Positions 38,533-49,178 of a stretch of DNA of 64,000 nucleotides are shown here, piece by piece. Below the pieces are notes generated by a model, which searched no databases, was not told the origin of the DNA, and worked only from the letters and a program-made list of their open reading frames with translations. Origin of the DNA: Tissierella sp. (GTDB taxonomy: Bacteria; Bacillota; Clostridia; Tissierellales; Tissierellaceae); NCBI RefSeq assembly GCF_029266915.1, contig NZ_JARIEF010000082.1, positions 1-64,000 on the forward strand. Reading direction: 5' to 3'. The translations under genes and the position numbers were made by a program. Each line of letters begins with the position of its first letter. Positions within the stretch are counted from its first letter, which is position 1.

Positions 38533-39147
38533 TTATTTCGCTTCTTTAAGTCTTTTTGCTACTTCATCCCAGTTTATAACATTCCAAAATGCTTCAACAT
38601 AATCTGGTCTCTTGTTTTGATACTTTAGATAGTAAGCATGCTCCCATACATCCAGTCCCATTACAGGGAACATTCCTTCAGATACTGGGTTGTTTTGATT
38701 TGGAGTTGACATAACTGCCAGTTTTCCATCTTCAAGTACAAGCCATGCCCATCCACTTCCGAATCTAGTAGCTGCAGCCTTATTAAATACTTCTTTAAAG
38801 TTATCAAATCCACCTAAATCTTCATCTATCTTTTTAGCTAGTTCTCCCTCTGGCTTTCCTCCACCATTTGGAGACATAATCTTCCAAAATATTGAGTGAT
38901 TATAGTGTCCACCAACATTATTGATTACTGCAAATTTTATACTATCTGGTAATTTCTCTAAGTTTTCTTTCTTTAATACTTCTTCTGGACTCATATTCTC
39001 AAATTCTGAATGTCCTTCTAAAGCATTATTTGCATTGTTTACATATCCTTGATGATGCTTACTGTGGTGAATCTCCATAGTCTGTGCATCAATATAAGGT
39101 TCAAGTGCGTCATAAGCATAATCTAATTCCGGTAATTTAAAAGTCAT
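38533..39147 (-). CDS. sodA: Superoxide dismutase (Fe/Mn)
   Basis: [63 protein letters not shown]. Confidence 0.97.
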   Translation of the reverse strand: MTFKLPELDYAYDALEPYIDAQTMEIHHSKHHQGYVNNANNALEGHSEFENMSPEEVLKKENLEKLPDSIKFAVINNVGGHYNHSIFWKIMSPNGGGKPEGELAKKIDEDLGGFDNFKEVFNKAAATRFGSGWAWLVLEDGKLAVMSTPNQNNPVSEGMFPVMGLDVWEHAYYLKYQNKRPDYVEAFWNVINWDEVAKRLKEAK

Positions 39148-39222
39148 TTAATATCTCTCCTTTAATTTATATAATCTTTTTTAAAAGTTTCTCTCTATAG
39201 TATATATATCCAATTTTCTAAT

Positions 39223-39237
39223 TGATAAACATTATCA
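39223..39237. promoter_or_regulatory. Fur/PerR-family box upstream of sodA
   Basis: TGATAAACATTATCA, one mismatch from TGATAATNATTATCA. Confidence 0.55.
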
Positions 39238-39280
39238 TCCAAAATTATTAAAATAAGTTGCAAATTTTAAGCAACTTTCC

Positions 39281-39856
39281 TTATAAATCCCTATAATTAG
39301 TCATTTCTACTCGCTTAAAATCTTTTTCATCTACAGAAACTATATTTATACTTCCATTTTCAATTTTAAATTTAAAGAAATAGTTTATATCATCAAATAC
39401 CCAACAAAGAACAAGTCTTATAATGCCAGCATGAGTAACTAATACTACAGATTCATCTTTTTCTATAATTTCTTCCAAAAAGTCCTTTACTCTATCATAA
39501 ACTATTTCAAGGCTTTCTCCATCTTCAATGATATATTTATTTTGATTTCTGTTCCACTGATCATATTCTTTTGGATATTCTTCTTCTATTTCTTCAAAGT
39601 TCATGCCCGCAAACTTACCAAAGTTATACTCTCCTATTCTGGAGTCAGATTTTCCATCTAGCTGTAAAATTTCTAATGTCTGTATTGTTCTTTTAAAAGG
39701 ACTGTAGTAGACCCTAGAATAATCAAAGTCCTTCAATCGTTCTCTAGTTTTTTCTATCTGATGTTTTCCTTTTTCAGATAGTGAACTATTATATGTTCCA
39801 AAAACTCCTTCTACATTATCTTCGGATTGACCGTGACGAATCATTATTATCTCCAA
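39281..39856 (-). CDS. Histidine phosphatase family protein
   Basis: MIRHGQSEDN, YYSPFKRTIQT, VVLVTHAGIIRLVL. Confidence 0.92.
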   Translation of the reverse strand: MEIIMIRHGQSEDNVEGVFGTYNSSLSEKGKHQIEKTRERLKDFDYSRVYYSPFKRTIQTLEILQLDGKSDSRIGEYNFGKFAGMNFEEIEEEYPKEYDQWNRNQNKYIIEDGESLEIVYDRVKDFLEEIIEKDESVVLVTHAGIIRLVLCWVFDDINYFFKFKIENGSINIVSVDEKDFKRVEMTNYRDL

Positions 39857-40068
39857 TTATCCACCTCCGCTACAAATAAATTATATTTATTATCTACCCT
39901 TTTGATCTGATAGTAATCTGCGAAGACCTTTTTAAATTTGATTATTCCTTAAAAAGACTATTAAATAAGACTATTAAAAAGACGCATAAAATGCATCTCT
40001 CTAATAGTCTATAATTTTTAATTATCTAAGGGTTTCCTCTATAGCTGTTTCATCTTAAAAATGAAAAA

Positions 40069-40977
40069 TTAAATTAAAAATAAGACACCCACACCAACTA
40101 CTGAAAGCACGGCTCCTAATACTTCTCTAGCTGTGATTTTTTCTTTAAATAAGATTATAGAAAAGGGTATTATTATTACCGGGGTTATGGAGGTAATGGT
40201 TGCAGTTATACCCGCGCTTGTATGTTGAAGTGATGTCAGCTGCATAGAAACACCCAGAAAAGATCCAAATATAGATCCCAAAGCTATTATTGCAAGGGCC
40301 TTCTTGTTCTCAAAGACCTTCTTTAAATCGTCCCATTTATTTAGATATAAAAAAAGCAGAAAGAAAGAAATAAATCCAGCTATAATCCTTATCTGAGTTG
40401 CCGCAAATGGATTATATCCATTCATGCCATATTTACTGGCTATAGTTCCAAGAGACTGACCTATCGCTCCTAAGAATGCATATCCAATACCTTTCGCAGA
40501 ATGATTTAATTTTATTTTTTCTCCTTTTTTACCTCCGCTTAGGATAACTATAGATATTCCCAAAATAGTTATTATCATTCCTATTATTCCAAGGGGGGCA
40601 ATTTCTTCTTGTAAAAAAATAAATCCAAGTATAGCCGTTAAAGGAGGACTACTTGCCATTATAAGCAGACTAATACGGGTTCCTAGTTCTACATATGCTC
40701 TAAAAAGAAAAAAATCTCCTAAAAAAAATCCTACTATTCCTGATAGGCTGAGAAATGTCCAATTTTGTAAACTAGCATCTATAGGAAATAAGTGACCTCT
40801 GGCAAAATATGTATAGGTACTGATAAAAACAAAACCAAAGACAAGTGTAATAAAATTTACTGCAAGTGAACCTACTTTTTTGCCGGCCGATTCAAAAGAC
40901 AGACCAGTTATAGTCCAGCAAAATGCTGCTATTAGTGCTGTTATTTCTCCTATTCTTGAACTAAGCATTCTTTTCAT
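40069..40977 (-). CDS. DMT (EamA) family transporter
   Basis: 10-TM-like; two EamA repeats. Confidence 0.92.
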   Translation of the reverse strand: MKRMLSSRIGEITALIAAFCWTITGLSFESAGKKVGSLAVNFITLVFGFVFISTYTYFARGHLFPIDASLQNWTFLSLSGIVGFFLGDFFLFRAYVELGTRISLLIMASSPPLTAILGFIFLQEEIAPLGIIGMIITILGISIVILSGGKKGEKIKLNHSAKGIGYAFLGAIGQSLGTIASKYGMNGYNPFAATQIRIIAGFISFFLLFLYLNKWDDLKKVFENKKALAIIALGSIFGSFLGVSMQLTSLQHTSAGITATITSITPVIIIPFSIILFKEKITAREVLGAVLSVVGVGVLFLI

Positions 40978-41011
40978 TCCTCATTTTTATGTATTTTGGG
41001 TAAATCTACTT

Positions 41012-41293
41012 CTACTTATCTTCCTTTCCTCTGTTAAAGCTTTCAGCAACTCTTTTTTCGTTTATTTCCCCTATTTTTTTATTTATATAGTCATAACCAT
41101 TTACCTTGTGGGGTATTAAGCAATCTGAACAATCTTTTATACCATGGATGTTTTTATAATTGCCACCACATTCTTCTAAAAAATATAGGGGGCAATAGCA
41201 AAACATACAGTTAAAATCTTCTGTTGAATCTACCTTGTGGCAGGGAAGATACATACAATCTTTATTTGTATAAAATCTATAAGAATTTTCCAT
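41012..41293 (-). CDS. Cysteine-rich small domain protein
   Basis: YRFYTNKDCMYLPCHKV...FNCMFCYCPLYFLEECGGNYKNIHGIKDCSDCLIPH. Confidence 0.85.
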   Translation of the reverse strand: MENSYRFYTNKDCMYLPCHKVDSTEDFNCMFCYCPLYFLEECGGNYKNIHGIKDCSDCLIPHKVNGYDYINKKIGEINEKRVAESFNRGKEDK

Positions 41294-41667
41294 CTTTTTA
41301 CAACTCCTTTTAATATTATTTACCTAAAAATCTAATTTCTCTTAGACTCATTTTTAAAAAATACTTTAAAACTTTCCTATGCTTATATAATATCATCTTT
41401 ACTAGAAATATTAAAGAGGCTTAAGAATTATTAAAAGCTAATATTGATAGTATTATCGCGCTTAAAGTATTATAATTGTATATGTTGCTTTTTATAAGCT
41501 TCTTGCCATTTAAAAAAATCATACTTATAATAGTATTGTAAGATTTTAAATAAGTTAAATTTGTATATTAAAATTTAAAGATCAAATAAAATAATCAATA
41601 ACGATAAAATATGATTAGAAGAATCAATAAAATTGCTTCTAAACATATATCACTAGGAGGAATGTTG

Positions 41668-42744
41668 ATGAAAACAAATATGTATGTACTATACGGTGGC
41701 AGATCTGTCGAACATGAAATATCTATCATCTCAGCAACTGCCGTTTTAAATGCAGTAGATAAAGATACTTATAATGTCTATCCTGTATTTATCACTAAAG
41801 AAGGAAAATGGTGTCCATTTGGAAAGCTAGATTCAGATGTAAAAGAAGAAGATTTAGAATTATCAAGTGATATGAGCGTCACACAATCAATGGGTGCCTT
41901 TATTTCTTCTATAGATTTAGATCAAAGCAATTTAGTTTTCCCAGTTCTTCACGGCAATAACGGAGAGGATGGAACTATACAAGGACTTTTAGAATTAATA
42001 GACCTTCCCTATATTGGAAATGAAGTTTTAGCTTCTGCTCTTTGCATGGACAAGGTTATGACAAGCGATATTTTAAAAGCTCATAATATTCCTCAAGCAA
42101 ATTATACAAGTGTAAGAAAGCATCTTTGGGATCAAGACCTAGACTCTTCAATAGATAGAGTCCTTGAAAGAGTCAAGCTTCCTGTCTTTGTTAAACCTGC
42201 CAATGCTGGTTCAAGTGTAGGTATAAGTAAGGCTTCAACCAGGCAAGAGCTTGTAGAGAGTGTAAAACTAGCCTTTACTTATGATGTGAAATTACTTATT
42301 CAAGAAGAAGTTGTCGGAAAAGAAGTAGAAACTTGTATAATCGGAAATAACTCTCCCCTAGCTTCTTTTTCAGGAGAATTAGAAATGGAAGATGCTTTTT
42401 ATGATTACGAAGCAAAATATATTAAAAAAGCTGCTATCCCTGTTATTCCAGCCTTGCTTGATGAAGCTACAAGTAAAAAAGTAAGAGAAATAGCTCTTAA
42501 AACATACAGGGTACTAGATTGCCGAGGAATTGCTAGAGTAGATATATTTGTAAACCGAGATAACCAGATCTTAATAAATGAAATCAATACTATGCCTGGC
42601 TTTACTTCAATAAGTATGGCACCTATGCTATGGAAGGAAACTGATGGATCTAATTTTAAACAGCTTGTTGAAAGACTAGTAGAATATGCTTTAGATAGGC
42701 ATCGTGAAAAAACTTCAATTTCAAAGGTTAAGGTGACAGATTAA
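41668..42744 (+). CDS. ddl: D-alanine--D-alanine ligase
   Basis: YVLYGGRSVEHEISIISA; FVKPANAGSSVGISKA; EINTMPGFT; start placed at MKTNMYVL behind AGGAGG (ORF track begins 41611). Confidence 0.95.
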   Translation: MKTNMYVLYGGRSVEHEISIISATAVLNAVDKDTYNVYPVFITKEGKWCPFGKLDSDVKEEDLELSSDMSVTQSMGAFISSIDLDQSNLVFPVLHGNNGEDGTIQGLLELIDLPYIGNEVLASALCMDKVMTSDILKAHNIPQANYTSVRKHLWDQDLDSSIDRVLERVKLPVFVKPANAGSSVGISKASTRQELVESVKLAFTYDVKLLIQEEVVGKEVETCIIGNNSPLASFSGELEMEDAFYDYEAKYIKKAAIPVIPALLDEATSKKVREIALKTYRVLDCRGIARVDIFVNRDNQILINEINTMPGFTSISMAPMLWKETDGSNFKQLVERLVEYALDRHREKTSISKVKVTD

Positions 42745-44126
42745 TGATAAGAAAAAATTTAAAAGAAATAGAAATCTACTCTGGTGGATATGATCTTTTA
42801 GAGAAGTTTTATGAAAGGTCTATAGAAGGAGTCTCTAATGATACTAGAAATATATCAAAAGGTAATTTATATGTTCCTATTATAGGAGAAAACTTTGATG
42901 GACACGACTTTTTAAATCTTGCTATAGAAAATGGAGCTGTCGCTTCTCTTTGGCAAAAAGATATTCCACTGCCTGAACAAGATTTTCCTCTTATAATAGT
43001 AAATGATACTCTTTTAGCCCTACAAAGTCTTTCCAAAAACTACAGAGATAGTTTAGGTGATATAAAAATAATAGGGATAACAGGAAGTAATGGTAAAACT
43101 TCTACTAAAGATATAATGGATGGAATAATTTCTAGCCGATTTAAAACGCAAAAAACAAGGGGTAATTTAAATAATCATATAGGGGTTCCTCTAACTCTTT
43201 TGGATTTACAAGAAGATACCGAGGTTGCTATAGTTGAAATGGGTACAGATGGTTTTGGTCAAATAGAAACTATTACCAAGCTTGCAAGTCCAGATATAGC
43301 TATGATTACAAATATTGGTCCCTCTCATCTAGATCTACTTAAAACTACCGAGAATGTAGCTCGCGCTAAGTTTGAAATCTTAGATGGCTTGAAAAAAGAT
43401 GGACTTTTCATCTATAATAATGACGACCTAGTTTTAAAAGAAGTTATCAAGGAATACAACATATTCCAAAAAACATTAACCTTTGGAAAATCAGATTTTA
43501 GTGATTTTAGGGTAGAATTAATAAAAGAAGGAATAGATGGAATAGACTTTATGGTCTTTGAAGGAAGTGAATCCCATAAGCTTCATATTCCCATGCTAGG
43601 ACGTCACAATATATATAACGCAGCAGTAAGTATTGCAACTGCTAGAGAACTAGGTTTAAATTATGAAGATATTCAAAAAGGTCTCTACAATATAAATGCA
43701 ACTGAAATGAGAAATGAGATTATAAAAACACAAAACTTTGATATTTTAAATGATGCCTATAAATCAAACCCAGATAGTCTTCTAGCAGCTCTTGATACTC
43801 TCTATAGTATTGAAGGCTATAAGCATAAGGCGGTAGTCCTTGGAGATATGGTAGACCTAGGGGACCATGTGGTATCTCTTCATAAGGAAATTGGTCCTAA
43901 AATAGATAACAATAAAATAGATAAGATATTTACAATAGGAAGTCTGGCAGAACATATAGGTAAATCAGCCCTGGTTAACTTTAAAGCAGAATCTATCTAT
44001 CACTCAGAGACTAAGGATCAACTTGTTCAAACTATCTTAGAAAACATAGAAAAAGATACTCTCTTACTAGTAAAAGCATCTCGTTCTGTAGCCCTTGAGG
44101 ATGTTATAGCTAGATTAGTACAATAG
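42744..44126 (+). CDS. murF: UDP-MurNAc-tripeptide:D-Ala-D-Ala ligase
   Basis: GITGSNGKTSTKDIM; EMGTDGFGQIETI; DAYKSNPDSLLAAL. Confidence 0.95.
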   Translation: MIRKNLKEIEIYSGGYDLLEKFYERSIEGVSNDTRNISKGNLYVPIIGENFDGHDFLNLAIENGAVASLWQKDIPLPEQDFPLIIVNDTLLALQSLSKNYRDSLGDIKIIGITGSNGKTSTKDIMDGIISSRFKTQKTRGNLNNHIGVPLTLLDLQEDTEVAIVEMGTDGFGQIETITKLASPDIAMITNIGPSHLDLLKTTENVARAKFEILDGLKKDGLFIYNNDDLVLKEVIKEYNIFQKTLTFGKSDFSDFRVELIKEGIDGIDFMVFEGSESHKLHIPMLGRHNIYNAAVSIATARELGLNYEDIQKGLYNINATEMRNEIIKTQNFDILNDAYKSNPDSLLAALDTLYSIEGYKHKAVVLGDMVDLGDHVVSLHKEIGPKIDNNKIDKIFTIGSLAEHIGKSALVNFKAESIYHSETKDQLVQTILENIEKDTLLLVKASRSVALEDVIARLVQ

Positions 44127-44164
44127 TTTATCAGATTATTAATTTTATAACAATATACTCCACT

Positions 44165-44207
44165 AAAATGCCTGTAATAATTCAATTAAATTATTACAGG
44201 CATTTTT
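44165..44207. terminator. Terminator of ddl-murF
   Basis: AAAATGCCTGTAATAATT...AATTATTACAGGCATTTTT. Confidence 0.85.
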
Positions 44208-44392
44208 AGATAATTATTTACTTTTTATATATTTTAATATTAGCTGCTCTTACTATTTTTTACTTTTTTAATTATGTGACATTTTAAAAATCTGAAGACT
44301 TTAGCTAGTTTTTAAATTTTAAGTTTTTGTAGTTTTCCTTTATACAATTTTATTGAATCAATTTCTAAGAAATAACTTTTATCAAAGATCCT

Positions 44393-44833
44393 TTAATTCA
44401 AATCAATATAAACTGTTTCATCCTCAATATCATCTTTATCTATATCGGGTAATCCATTGTCAGCTCTCCACTTCCTGTAAACCTCCAGCTCACTTTTAAT
44501 TCTCTTTATAACATAGCCTAAAACCAATATATCATCTAGGTATTTTAAAGGTACAAATTTAGGTATAATACTCATGGGGCTTAGGATATATAAAAATCCT
44601 ATAGCTATTATAGTTATACTATCTTTTGATAGCTCTTTATAGTCTCCACTGATCCAATCTTTGAGCATCTCTAGTGTTAGTTTTAAATCTGATCCTACAG
44701 AATCAAAGATCTTATTATCTTTTATTTTTTCAGTAAATTCATCTATAAGCTCTCCAAACTTCTCACTATCACCGTAAAAAGAACTTGCTTTCTCACTAAA
44801 TTCATTTTTGATTTGTTCAAAATCGATTTTCAA
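44393..44833 (-). CDS. DUF1232 (YkvA-like) protein
   Basis: AIGFLYILSPMSIIPKFVPLKYLDDILVLGYVI. Confidence 0.85.
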   Translation of the reverse strand: MKIDFEQIKNEFSEKASSFYGDSEKFGELIDEFTEKIKDNKIFDSVGSDLKLTLEMLKDWISGDYKELSKDSITIIAIGFLYILSPMSIIPKFVPLKYLDDILVLGYVIKRIKSELEVYRKWRADNGLPDIDKDDIEDETVYIDLN

Positions 44834-44866
44834 TTTATCACTCCTCCTATTCCTTATATTGGATTT

Positions 44867-44891
44867 TTACCCTTTAAATCCCATTTTTAAC
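44867..44891 (-). promoter_or_regulatory. Sigma-B-type promoter GTTAAA-N13-GGGTAA
   Basis: Reverse complement GTTAAAAATGGGATTTAAAGGGTAA. Confidence 0.5.
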
Positions 44892-44899
44892 CTAACAGT

Positions 44900-45712
44900 C
44901 TACTTTAGCTCCATTATAGCTGCAAGACTTCCGGTCTTACCATGGTCTCCCCTGTGAGAGAAGAATATATCTTTATTGCACATGGTACATATATTGCTAA
45001 GTGTTATATTATCTTCTAAAACTCCCATTTCTAAAAACTGGTCTTTATTTAAGTTCCATAAGTCTAGCATAAACTTGCCATTATCTTTTTTATTGAAGTA
45101 TTCTTCTGCTTGCTCAAAATTTTCTTTTATTATCTCTATAACTTCACCACCTACTTCAAAACAACACTTTCCTATAGAAGGTCCTATTGCTATAAGCACA
45201 TCTTTTGGATCTGTCCCATAAGTTTGCATCATTCTTTTGAGAGTTTTTTCTCCTATACGACTTACCGTACCTTTCCAGCCGGCATGAACAAGTCCTATAG
45301 ACTTATTTATAGGATCCAATAAGAATACAGGAACGCAATCTGCGTAAAATGTAACCAGAGCTACATTTCTCTTGTTAGTTATAAAACCATCTATACCCTT
45401 TATATCACTTTCCTTGATCAATCCCTTTCCTCTATCACTCTCATCTACTTCCAGTATATTATCCTTATGAACTTGATCTGTTAAAACAAGGTTTTCTAGA
45501 TTTATTCCTAAACTTTTTGTAAATATTTTATAATTATCTAGTTTATTTTTTCTAGGTTCGTTTTTTTTCATTCCAAGATTTAAACTAGTTAAATCTCCCT
45601 TACTTACTCCACCAAGCCTAGTTGAGAATCCATGATTTACAAGCTCCGTCCCTTGGAAGGATTCTATAGTATAGTAAACTAATTCTCCATCTTGATTTTT
45701 TACAAATGCCAT
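44900..45712 (-). CDS. pgeF: Polyphenol oxidase family / peptidoglycan editing factor PgeF (YlmD/YfiH)
   Basis: HGFSTRLGGVSKG; TFYADCVPVFLLDP; GLVHAGWKGTVSRI; GPSIGKCCFEVG; FFSHRGDHGKTG. Confidence 0.95.
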   Translation of the reverse strand: MAFVKNQDGELVYYTIESFQGTELVNHGFSTRLGGVSKGDLTSLNLGMKKNEPRKNKLDNYKIFTKSLGINLENLVLTDQVHKDNILEVDESDRGKGLIKESDIKGIDGFITNKRNVALVTFYADCVPVFLLDPINKSIGLVHAGWKGTVSRIGEKTLKRMMQTYGTDPKDVLIAIGPSIGKCCFEVGGEVIEIIKENFEQAEEYFNKKDNGKFMLDLWNLNKDQFLEMGVLEDNITLSNICTMCNKDIFFSHRGDHGKTGSLAAIMELK

Positions 45713-45895
45713 GCTAACACCTCTTTTTCTTAATCTTTCATTTTAATTATATCATAATTAAGTTAACATTTTAAAGAAAATGAGTTTATTTTGATTATAT
45801 TAGACTCTCTTGGGTAAATTATATAATAGGCCGCAAGAGGCCGGTATAAATATATCAATTAATAAAAAATTAAATTCTAATAGGAGGAATTAATT

Positions 45896-46093
45896 ATGAA
45901 CGAAGATACTCTTAAAGGTAATTGGAAACAATTTAAAGGAAAAGCTAAAAAGCAGTGGGGTAAACTTACAGATGACGACCTAGATATTGTTGAAGGTAAC
46001 GCTGATATACTAGCTGGTAAGATCCAAGAAAGATATGGGATTAGTAAAGATGAAGCTAAAAAGCAAATTGATGAACACAAGTGGGAAGACTAA
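45896..46093 (+). CDS. CsbD family stress protein
   Basis: MNEDTLKGNWKQFKGKAKKQWGKLTDDDLDIVEGNADILAGKIQERYG. Confidence 0.95.
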   Translation: MNEDTLKGNWKQFKGKAKKQWGKLTDDDLDIVEGNADILAGKIQERYGISKDEAKKQIDEHKWED

Positions 46094-46110
46094 AATTAAA
46101 TAGATAAAAT

Positions 46111-46136
46111 AAAAACACTTCCTCGGAAGTGTTTTT
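46111..46136. terminator. Terminator hairpin
   Basis: AAAAACACTTCCTCGGAAGTGTTTTT. Confidence 0.85.
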
Positions 46137-46312
46137 TTCTTATACTTATTAATATAATCATGTGAGTATAAAATAATATTTAAGCCCTAAGACTATTAAA
46201 TACATGAAACTAGCCGCATAATAAAATCTTATCCAATCTTTAATATTTTCGGACTCATATCAATTTATATTGTTTTATTTTCATTGTTTTATTGTTTATT
46301 TTATCAAAAATC

Positions 46313-47494
46313 CTATAATCTTCTCAATGCGTCGATTGGATTAAGTCTACTGGCTTTTCTAGCTGGTGCGTAGCCAAAGACTATACCGACCACGGATGAA
46401 AATCCAATAGCTATAAATAAGGTAGTTGCTGAAACTGCAAATGGATAGCCTATAGTTGTAGCTGCTATATAAGCTATTAAAAGTCCTAGAATCAGTCCAA
46501 ACAATCCTCCAAAGAGAGATAGAAATATTGATTCCAGAATAAACTGAAGTTGTATTCTATTTGGTTCAGCTCCTAACGCCTTTCTAAGTCCTATTTCAGA
46601 AGTTCTTTCCGTAACCGAAACTAGCATCATATTCATAATACCAATCCCTCCCACTACCAAAGATATAGAAGCTATACCCGCTAGAAGAAGAGTCATAAGA
46701 CCTGTTATATCTCCAATTGCATCTATAACATCTTCAAAGTTAAATATAAAAAAAGCATTGTCCTTATAGTTAAAGGATCTATTTAGAACCACTTTTATAT
46801 CTTCTATAATCTTGTCTGATTTAGAACTATCATTCATATACACATCTACTTCATTTATAGTACTCTTACCCAGAGTGGTTCTTGCTGTTGTATAAGGAAT
46901 GAATATGGTATCATTGTCTGAAGAAAAATCAAACTCACTTCCTGGTTTTAGCATCCCTATTATCTTATAACTTGTACCATTGATCATTATATCTTTATCA
47001 ATAGGATTTTCATCTAAAAATAAATCTCTATTGATATTACTTCCTAATATGGCAACCTTTGTCTTTCTTTCTAAATCCAAAGGATTAAATCCTCTTCCGA
47101 AATCTATAGATTCACTTTCTTTTTCAAAAAATACATTGTTTCTTCCCTTTATATCAATGTTCTGCATAGTTTTTTTATTAGATGCTACAGAAACCTTACT
47201 AGAAATAGTTGGAGAAACTCCATCTATATCCTCTATCTCTTTTAAATACTCCAAATCACTATTGCTAAGCCCTTGTTTTAAAGCTGTACCCGGAGCATTA
47301 ATCGTAATAGTGTCTGCGCCAAGACTTGAAACTTGATTTGTAATCTCATCTGTTGCTCCCTGAACTATTGTTATAAGAGCTATAATTGATGCTACACCTA
47401 TTACTATACCTAAAATAGTTAAAAAAGATCTTACCTTGTTACTTATAATATTATCCCATGACATTTTTATACTATCTTTTATCATAGAGTTCAC
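46313..47494 (-). CDS. MacB-like ABC permease (FtsX/MacB_PCD)
   Basis: NKVRSFLTILGIVIGVASIIALITIVQGA; TERTSEIGLRKALGA; ARKASRLNPIDALRRL. Confidence 0.93.
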   Translation of the reverse strand: MNSMIKDSIKMSWDNIISNKVRSFLTILGIVIGVASIIALITIVQGATDEITNQVSSLGADTITINAPGTALKQGLSNSDLEYLKEIEDIDGVSPTISSKVSVASNKKTMQNIDIKGRNNVFFEKESESIDFGRGFNPLDLERKTKVAILGSNINRDLFLDENPIDKDIMINGTSYKIIGMLKPGSEFDFSSDNDTIFIPYTTARTTLGKSTINEVDVYMNDSSKSDKIIEDIKVVLNRSFNYKDNAFFIFNFEDVIDAIGDITGLMTLLLAGIASISLVVGGIGIMNMMLVSVTERTSEIGLRKALGAEPNRIQLQFILESIFLSLFGGLFGLILGLLIAYIAATTIGYPFAVSATTLFIAIGFSSVVGIVFGYAPARKASRLNPIDALRRL

Positions 47495-48188
47495 CGCTTT
47501 CAGTCATCTTTCCATCTACAATATTTACAATTCTATCCCCATATTGGGCAATACTCTTATCATGAGTTATCATAATAATAGTTCTGCCCTCATTATGAAG
47601 TTCTTTGAAAAACTCCAATATTTTAATCCCGGTCTCTTGATCTAAAGCACCAGTAGGTTCATCTGCTAAAAGTATGGACGGTTCAGTTGAGATGGCTCTT
47701 GCTATAGCAACTCTTTGCTGCTGTCCACCTGATAATTGGGTAGGAAGATTATTAACCTTGTCTCCTAGACCTACTTTTGTCAATATTTCCTTTGATATTT
47801 CTTTTCTTCTGCTGGAATTGACCCCTGAGTAGATCAAGGGAAGTTCTACATTTTGAGCAGCTGATAATCTAGGCAAAAGTTGGAAAGATTGAAATATAAA
47901 CCCTATCTCTTTATTTCTTATTCTTGCCAGTTCCTTTTCATCAAGACCGGCAACTTTTTGCCCAGAAAGAGTATATTCCCCCATAGTTGGAGTATCAAGA
48001 CAGCCTATGATATTCATAAGAGTTGACTTTCCAGAGCCTGATGGTCCCAGTATAGATACAAATTCTCCTTTATTTATGGTTAGATTGACTCTATCAAGTG
48101 CAACAACTTTCTCTGTACCCATTTCATATATCTTGGAGATATCTTTCATTTCAAGTATCTTAGTCATTTCTATCATCTCCAGATTCAT
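47472..48188 (-). CDS. MacB/LolD-like ABC ATPase
   Basis: [49 protein letters not shown]. Confidence 0.95.
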   Translation of the reverse strand: MNLEMIEMTKILEMKDISKIYEMGTEKVVALDRVNLTINKGEFVSILGPSGSGKSTLMNIIGCLDTPTMGEYTLSGQKVAGLDEKELARIRNKEIGFIFQSFQLLPRLSAAQNVELPLIYSGVNSSRRKEISKEILTKVGLGDKVNNLPTQLSGGQQQRVAIARAISTEPSILLADEPTGALDQETGIKILEFFKELHNEGRTIIMITHDKSIAQYGDRIVNIVDGKMTESGELYDKR

Positions 48189-49041
48189 CTCTTGAATCTC
48201 TTACTCCTTCAGGGGGTCCAAAGTTACTCTGCACTTTTCTAGGAATAAATACCTTATCCCCTATCTTAAGACCTGATACTACTTCCACATTTACTCCATC
48301 AGTAATTCCTATCTCTATTTGCCTCTCCTCCACTTTCTCTTCACCCTTAACTTCTACATAAGGAGAGTTGTCATTCTTAAATTTTATGGTCTTCATAGGA
48401 AGTATAGCGGCATTTTTTGCTTCTTGATCAAGCACCTTAGCCTCTGCACTCATTCCTATTCTTATATCATCTAATTTTTCAATAGAGATCGTAGTTTCAA
48501 ATAAGGTAATTCCATTTATATATTCACCTTGTTTTGCTATATCTGAAACTTCACCTTTAACAGTTTTATCTAATGCATTTATAGCTACTTCCACTTCACT
48601 TCCAACTTTTATAGATTTTAAGTCATATTCATCTACATTTACCTTTAGCTCCAGATTATTGTAGTCTACAATTTCCATTATCTTACTGCCAGGAGCTATC
48701 TGTTCGTCTTCTTCTGCTTCTATTTTATAAACTTCTCCATCTATCTCAGATTTTACCTCTTCACCTAGAGATGTTTTATAAATTATATCTCCTTCCTCTA
48801 CCTTCTCACCTTCTTCAAATAGGAACTCCTTAACTTGTAGAGGCATTTCTGCAAATAAGACACTTCGATTTCTTGCACTGATGCTTCCTGAAAAGTTATA
48901 ATAAGTAGCTATATCTCCTTCTTCTACCTCTATCTCTTCACCTTTAACTTCATCTTTTCTGGTCACCCTAAATACTAAAAAAGCTAATAGAGCTACAACT
49001 AATATACCTATGATCCATTTTCCTGTATTTTTATTTTTCAC
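48160..49041 (-). CDS. HlyD/RND-type efflux adaptor subunit
   Basis: N-terminal TM; EGDIIYKTSLGEEVKSEIDGEVYKIEAEEDEQIAPGSKIMEIVDYNNLELKVNVDEYDLKSIKVG. Confidence 0.85.
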   Translation of the reverse strand: MKNKNTGKWIIGILVVALLAFLVFRVTRKDEVKGEEIEVEEGDIATYYNFSGSISARNRSVLFAEMPLQVKEFLFEEGEKVEEGDIIYKTSLGEEVKSEIDGEVYKIEAEEDEQIAPGSKIMEIVDYNNLELKVNVDEYDLKSIKVGSEVEVAINALDKTVKGEVSDIAKQGEYINGITLFETTISIEKLDDIRIGMSAEAKVLDQEAKNAAILPMKTIKFKNDNSPYVEVKGEEKVEERQIEIGITDGVNVEVVSGLKIGDKVFIPRKVQSNFGPPEGVRDSRDESGDDRND

Positions 49042-49074
49042 TTTCTCCCCTCCGATTTTCTTTACTAGATACTT

Positions 49075-49099
49075 TTACCCTGTTTTTCTATAATTTAAC
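49075..49099 (-). promoter_or_regulatory. Sigma-B-type promoter GTTAAA-N13-GGGTAA upstream of the efflux operon
   Basis: Reverse complement GTTAAATTATAGAAAAACAGGGTAA. Confidence 0.5.
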
Positions 49100-49104
49100 G
49101 AGAT

Positions 49105-49131
49105 AAAAAACACTTCCGAAGAAGTGTTTTT
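49105..49131. terminator. Terminator hairpin
   Basis: AAAAACACTTCCGAAGAAGTGTTTTT. Confidence 0.8.
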
Positions 49132-49178
49132 CTTATCTCATGGTTATTAATCTTTTATCATACTCTTTTTTCCATTTT

